Positions 37,545 through 47,900 of a stretch of 64,000 bases of DNA are shown here, in pieces (the first letter of the stretch is position 1; each line of letters begins with the position of its first letter). The notes beneath the pieces are model-generated. The model was not told where the DNA came from, did not search any database, and saw only the letters and a list, made by a program, of their open reading frames with translations. The translations under genes and the position numbers were made by a program. Where the stretch lies: contig BRXU01000021.1 in the NCBI GenBank assembly GCA_030267565.1, positions 1,396,501 to 1,460,500 of the forward strand, read 5' to 3'. The DNA is from Pleodorina starrii (Eukaryota; Chlorophyta; Chlorophyceae; Chlamydomonadales; Volvocaceae).

Positions 37545-40030
37545 CAGAGACAAGGCCGGATGAGTGGCAATACGGCAAACAGAACGCCAGTAGGCGGCGG
37601 CCGCCGCGGCGAGAAGGAAGCCGGAAGTAGGGACGGCTGTTAGCGTGGCGCCGACGTGGCGCTCCGCTTGACGGCATCGTGACGGCGTACAAAGGCGCGG
37701 CAGTTAACGTGCAGCTCGTCGGCGCGATGGGCCGCTCTGTTGCGGCGGGAGGCGGTGTCGATTGGTGCCAGGGCCCCACATCAACGCCACGAGCGGCGCC
37801 GTTGATGCCCCGTTACATGGCACCCCGGCTGCACGGCATGCCACTGCGTCTAAGCTGATCGTCGACGGCGCCGGCCGATTTGCCGTAGATGAGTCGCCAG
37901 GGGTCCGACGCCGCGACAGAGCTGGAAGCCCTCACCACGGCACGCACGCATAGTGCTCGACAAGTTCCCTTTCCAAACCCCAGGCACGACAGGGCCATGC
38001 GCATAGCTGGCGGCTTCAGGAGGCAGTCCCGTGGGACTTACCAAGGTGAAGCCATTTGCCTGCCCAGCTCGCCTTAGGGTCCATAACAGAAATCATCCTG
38101 CATCCAACAGAATCCGCTGCTGGCTTCGGGTTGCCCTTCCGCACGTTGCAAACAGCAAATGTTCCTACCCCGAGAAGTTTGGGGTTGTGTAGTCCTCGAA
38201 GGAAATGCTCGGCCCGAAGAGATTCTTGCAGTTATCACACCCGGCCTCGTGGAACTGCACAAGCACTTGTCGTTGAGACGCTGTACAGGAAGTTCCAAAA
38301 CAGGAATCGCCGCACCTGGTTGCGCGACTTGATTAACCGGCATACGTAGCAGCACACTAGGGTCTTGTTCGTAAGAGCGAAGTCAGACGGGTCCCTATTG
38401 GATTCAAGGTGAGCAGGAACGTCTGCGACCCGCTCCATCCCTGAGCCCTGGGCCCGCTTCTAGGCCGATTCACTTAAACGGTGGTGCTGAATAAATTAAA
38501 CACTGTAGTGCGTAACTTGTTGTTACGACGGATTAGAAAGGAACGTTTCTACTTTCCCACTGCGCTGGACGTTGGACTTGCGAAGCTGGCTTTCTCCACA
38601 AACCTATCCTAGTAGAGGTGTTGAGGAACAGAGGTTTGGGAAAGTACTCGAGCATCTGTTGTGCTGTTGGCCATGAGCATTCTGGTTCCAACCGCCTCAA
38701 CAGCTGTGCCGTACAGTCCATTTGAGCCTCGCGCACAAATCATCCCGTGGCGTCCGGATCTGCCGCCCGGGCATTTGGACTGTCCCACGTGAACATCATC
38801 ACCCCTGCCAACCTTAGGAGCACCCAGACCGGAGCAGCCTTGGCTTGTCGCGTGGGCTTGCGGGGTTCATCCATCGACGCGAGCACCGACGCTCAATGGC
38901 ATCGCCTTATTGCTGGCCCTCCAGAACCCTCCAGAACTTCCCATCCCCTCGTGACCGCAGCCCGCACACGCCTCACAGTGGCCCATGCCCCACGGCGGAT
39001 CACAGCGGTCCAGGGCGGCCCCGCACCGGCTCAGAGCGTCCATCCAGGCCAGGATCCAGAGAACACCACTGTCAAACCATCTCAGCCCCGCTCCACCCCG
39101 CATACCGTACATCACACGGCATGTCCCCAGCCCCTCCCCACCAGCGCAGTCCCTGTCCAGCATCGGGGTCGCCACTCCCGAACTCCACCAACCGAACGGC
39201 AAGGGTAGATGGGCCTCCCGAAAGGGCCGCTCTCAACTGAATCCTAATATACGGTACCCTACCGCGATTCCCTCCCAACACCGGGTCCTGCAACCCCAAC
39301 CCCATCCCAAATCCGCCGTCCAGCGACGTGCCGAGCAAGCACGCGCCAAACGAAGGTTGGCGGAGGCACAGAATGGCCATCAGCGCACACCTCGCCTTGC
39401 GAGGCGCCCCTCTCTGCCTCCCTCCCTCTCTTCTCTTTCCCTCTCCGAGCTGCCTCTCACCCACCAAACCCCCACCCCACCCCAGCGGGGGCAAAGGCCT
39501 CCCCCGGATAGCCGGAGAACTGTTCTCTCGGACGGCTCGGACTTTACCAGGAAGGCTCCGCTCCACCTCGACTCCCTCCCCCACGAGTGAGAGTGGGTCC
39601 CGAATCCGCGTCAGCAGCGGCGATGCGACACCGCATCGGGCCACAGCGACGCCTCTCCACGCCACTCGCCTCGCTGCGGCTCCCCAGCCCCCCTCCACTC
39701 CGCCTCACCCCGCTCCACTCCCCACATGTTCCCCTCCACACGCACCCACCCACCCTCCTCCCTCTCTCTCTAGTCAAGCTTGCCACAGCGTTCGCCTCGA
39801 AGCCGTTCCTTGCGGCGTTGCGGCCGTCAAACAGGACACCGCCCCCGAACCACAAAACGGCACGTGCTGCGTGCTGTGCGGTGCGTGCTGCGGAGAGCCG
39901 CCTCGTTGCGGTAGATATGCCGACAGCCGTTTCCGTATGCGTTTCCATATGCGGTGTTGAAAAGGCCCCCCCTTTGGGTACGGCACTCGTAAAGACGTTA
40001 CAATCGTTGCCAGGCACTGGCACCGTGCCC
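37545..40030. other. Intergenic region between two minus-strand genes
   Basis: 2.5 kb. It should contain the promoter of the 60-residue gene and the 3' end of the YqeY-domain gene (polyadenylation signal at 39997-40001). Less GC-rich around 38050-38750. A 39-codon plus-strand frame (38673-38792) and a fragment ending RTWLRDLINRHT near 38340 look protein-like but have no supporting context. 39000-39770 is mostly C-rich sequence without a convincing gene. Confidence 0.45.
39997..40001 (-). terminator. TGTAA polyadenylation signal of the YqeY-domain gene
   Basis: Minus-strand TGTAA 30 nt past the stop codon at 40031-40033, giving an unusually short 3' UTR. Confidence 0.6.
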
Positions 40031-42604
40031 CTACTTGAGCTTGGCCTTCGCCAGATCTGAGACCGTCTTGTTGTCCGCGCGGCCGCCCGTGCGAGCCATG
40101 ACGGCCTTCATCACCGCCCCCATGGCCTTGGGGCCCGACAGACCCAGCTCCGAGATCACCTGACCACATGTACGACAAGTACGGAAGTACGGCAAGATCC
40201 AAGCACGGCACGTAAGCAAGGCGCAGGGCAGGCACTCCACAGGGCGCGAACGGAAAGGAGGGTGAGCGCGTGAGACACCGAAGGTCGTAATGCTGCTTTT
40301 CCGGGCCGACAGGTGGAGAGGTGGAGAGGTGGAGGACGGCGAAGGCCCACGAGGGAAGACTATCGACGTCAACGGCCGGAGGGGACGGGTTGGCTGACGC
40401 TGGGCGGCACATGCTGACGATGTGCACCGGTGTCGGCCATCGCTTGCTGCTGGGGCTGGGCTGGGTTGGGTTTTAGGGTTTTAGGGTTTTAGGGTTTAAA
40501 CAGGTCGTGCGCGTGCGCTTCCAACGCCCCCTTTTCCACCGCGACGGGTCGTCGCCTCGCAGCAAGCACCCGCCTGGGCGGTGTGCAGCTCGCAAGCATC
40601 CCCTAAAGCCCGGCAGATCATACCACCGAGACCAGTGCCCCCGCGCGCACCCGGCCAGCGCAGTCCCTTTCTTGCAACGCACACATGCACAGGGGCACAC
40701 AGCGGCACGCGCAGCCGCCAACGCGCGGCTCCTCCCCCGCCCTCATACACACATACACACACACACACGCGCACACCTGCTCCACCACCGCCTCCACCTC
40801 CGCAGCGCTCATCATGGCGGGCAGGTAGGCCTCCAGCAGCCCCAGCTCGCTCTGTGGGCGGGAGGAGGAGGAGGAGGATCGGCGAGGGGCGGCCAGCAGC
40901 TTAGCGGCCATCACTCAGCGGGCAAGAGGAGGAGGCAGAGGAGGACGCAGGAGAAGACGAGGAGGGCCGGGACCCCGGAGATGCACTCACATGATGAAAC
41001 CCTCGTTCGTCAGGCGCACCGGCGCCGGGGAATGCAGGGACCGCCCCTTGCCAAACAGCACACGCCCGAGACCCACACTCACGCACACGCGCGTGTGCGC
41101 AACCGCGCCTCCGCCCCCGACCCCTTCCCCCCTTATTCTTTAATACGAACCGCAAACCGGCCACACCGGGACCCCCCGCCGCCCGCCCGGACCTGCTCCT
41201 TGGCTACCAGGTCTTCCCGGCCCCCGGCTCGGTACGACTCGATCGAGTCCTTGCGCTGCTTAACCAGCTTCTGAATCACCTGCAGAAGGGGGGGGCGGGC
41301 AAACAAGGGCGATGCGACCACCGGCGTCCGGGGTCGTACTATGGGACACCACACACCAAACCAAACCGCACTGGATGGGTCGTCCCGCCGGCCAATTCGG
41401 TTTGTGTAATGTGGCGCAGTTCAGTACATGGGGGTGCGGAGCAGTGCCGTTTGTGTGATGTGGCGCCGTGCAGTGCAGTGCAGTGCGGTTTGTATCAGGG
41501 CGATGCAGTGCAGAGCAGTACGGTTTGTGTTAGGCGGTTGTGTCAGGGCGGTGCAGTGCGGTGCGGCGCGGTGCGGTGTGGTTCCCTGGCTCCCACCTTG
41601 ATGACCTCCTGGTCGTTGACAGCCCCCCCGCCCTCCCTCAGCTCGATCTCCCGCTGCTTGATGGCGGCATTCAGGAAGCGGATAGCGCCCAGACGAGCCT
41701 GAGAGAATGAGGGGGTAAAGAAAGATGGGACGGCAGCGGTGGAGCAGCAGCGATGGGGCGCAGGCGACGTTGGCGAACCGGACCCTGCCGCGCACTTCTG
41801 CACACTACTTTTTATTTCTGGTTCGTAATATATAAAAAGGGGGAATGCGTGCAGCATGCAGTGCTTGCAGGGGAAGTCTCGGCATGTGTGTGCGTGTGTG
41901 TTTAGGCAGCCGGTCGATTGGGCGGACGGACGCGGCCGCGATTGCGTACCGCCCACTACGGTAGGTCATCGACGGAAGGGGAGGGGAGGGAGGGGGCCAA
42001 GAGAGGAGGCGGAGGGCAGGGGTGGGGGTAGGGACGGGCGCCGCGGCTGTGGGCGCCGCTGAGGCCTCCCCTTCCCTTGGGGGGCCGGGGGCCGGTATCC
42101 CCGCAAGCTCCTGTCTGAAACAAGCCGCTGCAGCAGCAGTAGCGGCGGTAGCGGCGGCGTCATAAACTGCCTCCGCTCCAGGAGCATGGTGTTCCTTGCC
42201 ATCTGCCAGATGTCGGCGAGCTAGCTTTGCTGTGCGTGTAACGTGCTCCGACCCAGATCGCAGCACAGGGCGATGGAGGCTCGGTTCGCTTCGCAGCGGA
42301 CCTGGTCCTTGGCCTTCATGGCCTCCTTCATATCGGCTTTGAGGCGGTCGACCAACGAGGCAGTGGCGCCATCGCCTCCGGCAGCTGCTGCGGCGGCGAA
42401 GCCGCGGTGCAGCGGCCGCTTCGGGAGGAGCGATGATGATGATGGGCATGTGCGCGGGGCTGCCGACGACGGCAGGCGCCGCTGCAAGGACGTACTGTGC
42501 CGAGAGAGACCTATGGAGCAGGTCGTCGAGGAGTAGCTCAGGCGCGCGGAAGCGCGCGCACAGGTCCTCGCCATGCTGAGGCAGCGCTGGGTCGAGGCGA
42601 GCAT
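40031..42604 (-). CDS. GatB/YqeY-domain protein, organelle-targeted, 231 residues
   Basis: Minus-strand exons 42604-42302, 41698-41597, 41279-41193, 40851-40777, 40159-40031; all phase 0. The N-terminal 75 residues are Ser/Arg/Ala-rich and lack acidic residues, a mitochondrial or plastid presequence. The rest is the complete YqeY fold: SLVDRLKADMKEAMKAKDQ, RLGAIRFLNAAIKQREIE, NDQEVIKVIQKLVKQRKDSI, ELGLLEAYLPAMMS, and the terminal KAMGAVMKAVMARTGGRAD, ending KAKLK. The family is related to the tRNA-binding tail of GatB amidotransferase subunits; its own role is unsettled. Two donors are the unusual CAG/GTCCG. It is head-to-head with the 168-residue gene, with 316 bp between start codons. Confidence 0.95.
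40470..40500 (+). repeat. Interstitial TTTTAGGG array
   Basis: Four GGGTTTTA units in tandem inside the last intron of the YqeY-domain gene. This is the cleanest telomere-like array in the window. Confidence 0.85.
41410..41582 (+). repeat. GCAGTGCAGTGCGG-type array in intron
   Basis: Degenerate tandem GTGCAGTGCAGTGCGG and TGCGGTTTGTGT units in the YqeY-domain gene intron 41280-41596. The AGTGC core is shared with the satellite at 17254-17552 and with the array at 47817-47902. Confidence 0.8.
41745..41790 (+). repeat. Diverged repeat C fragment
   Basis: GCAGCGATGGGGCGCAGGCG followed by ACGTTGGCGAACCGGACCC resembles the second half of repeat C. It lies in the first intron of the YqeY-domain gene. 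Confidence 0.5.
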
Positions 42605-42920
42605 GGTCACGTAGTGCGTGGGCTGCAGCTCTAGTAAGTTATATTTGACAGTTAAGTGCAAGCCGACTTTCCTTCCGCGTGTCAAGGCTGAGACAGGCTG
42701 CGACGCCGGATTGCGATTTGGATTCCAGTACGACGAAAGAAGTTAACTCGGCTGGGACACTTGCGAATTTTGCCTGTATTTTGCAACGTTTAATTCGCCT
42801 GCCTAGCTGAACCTCAATTCGCAAGGAGCTTCTCTATTTGGGCGTTTGCTGTGTCTGCCCTCATCGACACGACTGCGAAACGACGTCTGTGTATCGGAAG
42901 CCTGAGCATTCACTTCGGCA
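42605..42920. promoter_or_regulatory. Bidirectional promoter region
   Basis: Only 316 bp separate the start codons of the YqeY-domain gene (-) and the 168-residue gene (+), so both promoters and 5' UTRs must lie here. The DNA is less GC-rich than the genes. No TATA box stands out. Confidence 0.6.
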
Positions 42921-44061
42921 ATGGACCTGCTTGGCCAATATAGTGATTCGGATGCTGACGACCAACAAACCACGGCGGACCCAACCCCAGGCCCAGCGGG
43001 TCAACCAACCTGCCGGGGCGTACCGGCTACCGCACAGCCCCAACCCCAGCCCCAGCGGCGCAACGCCGCGCCGGACGACGACGGGGCAGGCGCAGGCCAT
43101 CATCTCCAAACAGCGCCTCCACCTGCGACGTTGTTCAACCCCTTTGCGTCCCCGGATGCGGACCGGCAGACGTCGAACTCAAGGTGCGGTCCACCATCCC
43201 CCCGGCGCCTCCCGCGCCTGTACACCTGCACGGAGCTTTGCCCCCCCCCCCGGATTTTCCCCGTTGCTCGCTGCCCCTGCGCCCATGGCATCCCCCAAGC
43301 GCCGCCCCGGGGCCCAGCCACGCGCCTATGCTATCGCCCCTCGTCGCCAGCCACTGCCCCTCCTAATTCGGCCGAGTGCTGCTGCCTCTGCCCATGTGGG
43401 CACTGCTGCTGCCTGAGCCTCTGCCTCCGTCTTATGCTGCTGCCTGAGCCTCTGCCTCCGTCTTATGCTGCTGCCTGAGCCTCTGCCTCCGTCTTATGCT
43501 GCTGCTGCCACAGCGCCTCTCCATTGAGTGGCGGCGGCGGCGGCAAGCGCGGCTTCACGCAGGTCACCGGCAGCGGGCCCATCCAGGACGCGCCGCCCAA
43601 GGCCTCCCGCAACGCCGCGAATCCCAGTGGGCCCAAACCCGCCTTCACTACGGCGCTCGTGCCGCCGCAGCTGCGGAACGGCAGGTGGGTGAAGGGGCGG
43701 GAGGGGGAGCTTGGGGGGCCCTTAGGGTGGACCGGGAGGTGGGCTGCGGGTTTCAGTCCCGCGTTCGGGCCTGCGCGCGATGCGACACCCCAAATTTTGT
43801 TGTGCCCGCACGGGGCCTTCAATTTCTAGCTTCTTCTCTGCGCAGTTATGGGCTGGGAAAGAGACTGCATGCCTCCAGAAGTTGAGGAGACCGCTCCAAA
43901 GCGGCAGAGGGCAAAAACAAGAACATATCTGATCCGGCAGCAACCCTTGGTCGCGCGTTTGTTTTGTTTTGTTTTGCCTCGATCGCAGGGCGAACGTCGC
44001 GACGGAGGACGTGGAAAGGATCTTTTCAAAGGGCACGTTAGCGAAACGACGGCCAGCGTGA
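42921..44061 (+). CDS. Conserved eukaryotic protein of unknown role, 168 residues
   Basis: Exons 42921-43183, 43514-43684, 43989-44061 (TGA); phases 2 and 2 close. The protein starts MDLLGQYSDSDADDQQ, an acidic N terminus common in nuclear proteins. A Pro/Gln-rich middle follows, then GGGGGKRGFTQVTGSGPI, and it ends with a conserved-looking block LVPPQLRNGRANVATEDVER followed by IFSKGTLAKRR. The basic end could be a nuclear signal. Reading straight through 43184-43513 gives three competing frames, but only splicing at AAG/GTGCGG keeps the conserved C-terminal block in frame. I do not recognise a named family. It probably shares its promoter with the YqeY-domain gene. Confidence 0.83.
43412..43513 (+). 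repeat. 31-bp tandem repeat at intron end
   Basis: CTGCTGCCTGAGCCTCTGCC followed by TCCGTCTTATG, about two and a half copies, supplies the pyrimidine tract of the acceptor at 43512-43513. Confidence 0.85.
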
Positions 44062-44993
44062 TTGTTGCCCCAGATGGATTTAGCCGCGCTCGCTCCCGAC
44101 TTTTTCCCCGGCAGCATGTCCCGCTGAGGTGCTTGCTGACGATGCCATGGACGGAGAGTTGGAGACCAGCCACGTAACGAGACCCGATTCGTGGGGCTTT
44201 TGCAGTGCTACTTTACACATCGATGTAGGTCCCTGAAAGGCTGTGCATGTTCGGTTTTTTCCTTGTGCGCGCGCTTCGAAGCGGAAATTGAAGGGTGCCT
44301 TTCAGACGGGGGCGCGGCGCGCGCTGAGCGCCGTCAGTCTGGCTTAGACTTGATCGATGACGCCGGGCTGATGATGCACAGACAGGACAGACGCTGCGAA
44401 TGAAATGAACGGGACGGAACGGGAATGCGAGCAAGAATACCCCGCTTGTACGGCGACTACGAAGATCGCAACGGGCCGCTCTTTCGGCTCAACGTGGTCA
44501 TGCATGCAGTCCTCATATTTCTCAGAGGACATCTTTAACCTTCCCGGACAGCGGCTGATGACCCACGGGTCAGCTGCATCAAAACGCGTGACAGCGTGGC
44601 ATCCAGCCTTGACAGCCCTGGAGTCGCAGGTGCTCTGACTCGCCACAAGATCCCCTCTCTTTTTTCTGCATTTGGGATGTCTTATTGGGCAAAATCAACA
44701 ACGTAGTTCTGCTGGCGCTTTTACGTTGGCTACACACCCGCTCTTCTGGCTGGCCTCATTTTTTCCCGAGACGAATCGACTTGGGCGCGTCCCTTTTTAC
44801 CGACGTCCTTCAGATAGGCCTTTTAAAACTAAAGCGTCCACTGTCGTTGTGCGCTGCTGTTTGAAAGGAAGAAAAGGAGCGCGGAACTGCTCCGCAACGC
44901 CCGAGTCGCGGCGGCCGAGGCGACGGCGGCAGCCCTGACAGGCTGTCATAGAACAAAGAAACGCGCCAGCAAGCCGCGGCGGCCGCAAACGGA
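44062..44993. other. Tandem intergenic region
   Basis: 932 bp between two plus-strand genes. It holds the 3' end of the 168-residue gene and the promoter and 5' UTR of the glycosyltransferase. One GACCCACGGGTC palindrome is at 44560-44571. No protein or RNA gene was recognised. Confidence 0.5.
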
Positions 44994-47900
44994 ATGCGCA
45001 CGTGGCGTGGCTTCGGCGTGGGCGGCGGGCTGCCCGCGGCGCCGCCCTCGCCATCCTCCCCGTTCCTGACGTCCTCGCCGCCGCCGCCAGCGTCTTCCCT
45101 GGAGGAGCATCCTCGCGCCCTGCGCGCCAGCGGCGTGACCCACATCTCCAACAGTCGCGGCTCCCCGGGCAGTCGCAGCAGCCCCCATGGCGCCGGCGGC
45201 GGTAGCGGCGGCGGCGCGCCGCCCAGCAGCGCCAGCCCCCGCCGCCGCAGTTCCTCCCCAGGCCGCGCCGGCGGCGGCGGCGGCTTGAGCCGCCGCCGGC
45301 GGTGGCTGCTGGTGGCGGTGGCGGCGCTGCTGGCGGCGGCGTCGTTGGTGCTGGCTGTCGTCAAGCCCTCCGCGCCGCCCGTCCGGCTGGGCTCGTCGCG
45401 CGTCAATGTCGGTCTCCCCGGGCAAGGTGCGGTCTGCGCTGACGGGGTGTTGTTGCGCTATTGTTGTTGTCGTTGAAGTCCTGTTAAGGTGGGCTTCAGA
45501 GTTCAGACCTTCGGATGTGTTAGGGTTCTAGGGTAGAGCCACCTCTTAGGGTAGAGCCAGCTGGGGGCCAACTGGGAAGGGTGGAGGACTGGCGGAGGCG
45601 GCGGCGGCGGAGGAGGAGGATGGCGCGGACGGCGCGCGTGGTTTCGGAGCGGAGCATCTGGCAAGGCTGCACGCCGCCTGCCGGATCCGCGCTCGCCCCA
45701 AAAAAGCAACATAGTTATTGCCTTTGTCATGTCGTATAAGAAGCACACGGTGTTGTGTAATCCCTGCCTGGGCGTTTTTGACTGATTCGTGATTCCGGGC
45801 GCCCTTGCCTTGCCCCCTTGCCTTGCCCCCTTGCCTTGCCTTGCCTTGCCTTGCCTTGCCTTGCCTTGCCTTGCCTTGCTTGCCCCCTGCGCCCTTACCA
45901 CCGACACGATACCGCGCGCCTGCGCGAATGCGGGCTGGCTCGTGGCTCGGCTGACCCGTGGGTCGGGCGCCACGCAGCCGACGTGGTGCGTGTGCAGCCG
46001 CAGTCCGACACCATTGGCGCCGGGACGGCGGCCGCCAACGACAGCGGCGCAGCCGCTGCCGGCACGGGACTCGATTCCGGCGCCATTGACACCGGGGACA
46101 CGCTAGGCACCGAGGGAGCCGACGGCGGCGGCGGCAGCGGCGGCGAGAGTGCCGTGGAATCTGCAGACGCTGTTGGATTGTCCGAGGATGTGACGAGCGA
46201 GATGCGCGGCGACGAGCGAGTGGCGGGCGTGGCGGCGGGCGGCGGCGGCGGCGGCGGCGGCGCGACTGCCGGCGGCGGCGCTTATGATGCGCCGGGTGGC
46301 ACCGCAGTCGCGGGCACCGCCGACGCCGGGACGCTGCTGGTGGACGCTTTGGCTGCGGCAGTCGGCGCCGATGCTGGAGGCGGCGATTTGGGAGGAAGTG
46401 GCGACAGTGCGCAGCAGGGGGAGCCACAGCAGCTGCAGCATCTGGAGTTGGAGTTGGAGGACCAGCTGGCGAGGGCGCGGCTTCAGGAGCTGGGGCAGAA
46501 AGGCCAGGGCCAGGGGCAGGGGCAGGGGCGGCACAAGCAGCAGCAGCTGCGGCCGCGGCAGCAGGGCCGGCGGGAGGGGCCGCGCTCCGACGCCTCCCCC
46601 GCCCCTGCCTCGGAGGGTGAAGTAGTCGGGGGCCCTGCGCCGCCCACCCTGTCGGACCTCGAGTCGCTGTTCCTCTCCGGCGCCGTCAGCGCCGGCGGCG
46701 GCCGCGGCGGCGCGAATATCGCCGGTGGCGGCGGCGGCGACGCGAATGTCGCCGCCGGCGGTGACGCTTTCGTCCACGACGAAGAGATGGAGGTAGCCGA
46801 TTACGGCGATGGTGGGTCATCCGAGGCGCTGCGTCAGGCGCGTGAGGCCCTGGCGAGTCACAAGGGCGGCGGCATCCCCCGCATCATTCACCAGGTGACC
46901 CGTGGGTCGGTCGGTCAACGGCCGAGGGTGGCCGGCTGCTGGTTCAGCTACGTGCTGGCTGGTATCCCAGGGGGCTCCAGGAGCTCACTCGCCGCCTGCC
47001 CTTTGCGCACTTAAACATGACGTGATTGTATTGTATCATAATTTGTATAAGCGCAATGTGAAATGGATGGGTGGCTGGGTGGCGGGTGGCGGGCTCGGCT
47101 GCGCTGCCTGCTTTGCCCTCTGTGCACCTCACCGTCTCAGTGTCACCACCACCACCACCACCATCACTGCCGCCGCGCGCCTGCGTTTGCGTGGCTCTCC
47201 CCTCCAACCCCGCGCCGCGGCGGTGGCGGCGGCATCCTGTGGTATTCGAGTGCGTGGCGCGTGCTGCGTGTACCGACCCACATGACCGACCCACATCAGA
47301 CATGACCGACCCGGGGGTCGCCGTTCCATTTCTGCGTTTCGGAATGGTTGTTGACTTGTACATGACTTCTATGATCTGCAGATGTACGGCCTGTTCGACA
47401 CGCCACCGTCGCCCGGCCGCCACGACCGACTGATGCGCCCTCAGCCGACCGCGGCCGCCGCCGGCGACGGCGAGCCTGATCAGGCAATGACGGAGGAGCC
47501 GCCGCGGCGGCGTCGGCGGCTGCTGGCGGGGCAGCAGCGGCAGGTGCAGCAGCAGCGGCGGTCTCTGTTGGGCTGGGCGAACGGCCCCGAGGCTTCTGTG
47601 CAATCCTGGAAGTCGATGAATCCCGGCTACACGCACATCATGTGGGGGGCGGAGGACGTGGACCAACTCGTGGAGACGATGTTCCCCGCCTTTGCGCCGG
47701 CGTTCAGGTGGGGCTCGCGCGGGGGGGGGGCTCGCGCGGGGGGACGGGGAAGGGCACGGACGCGGAGGTTGGGACGCGGGCGCCTCGCCAGAGGAGGCGC
47801 GTCAGGCAGGACTCGGGAGCAGTGCAGTGCAGTGCGGGTCACAGCAGCAATGCCATGCCATGCAGTGCAATGCAGTGCAGTGCAGTGCAGTGCGGGTCAC

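Noticed and set aside
43184..43513. Continuation of the 168-residue gene through Pro/Cys-rich sequence to a stop at 43478
   Set aside because: Splicing at AAG/GTGCGG keeps the frame of the conserved-looking C-terminal block, and the segment ends in a 31-bp tandem repeat serving as the pyrimidine tract.
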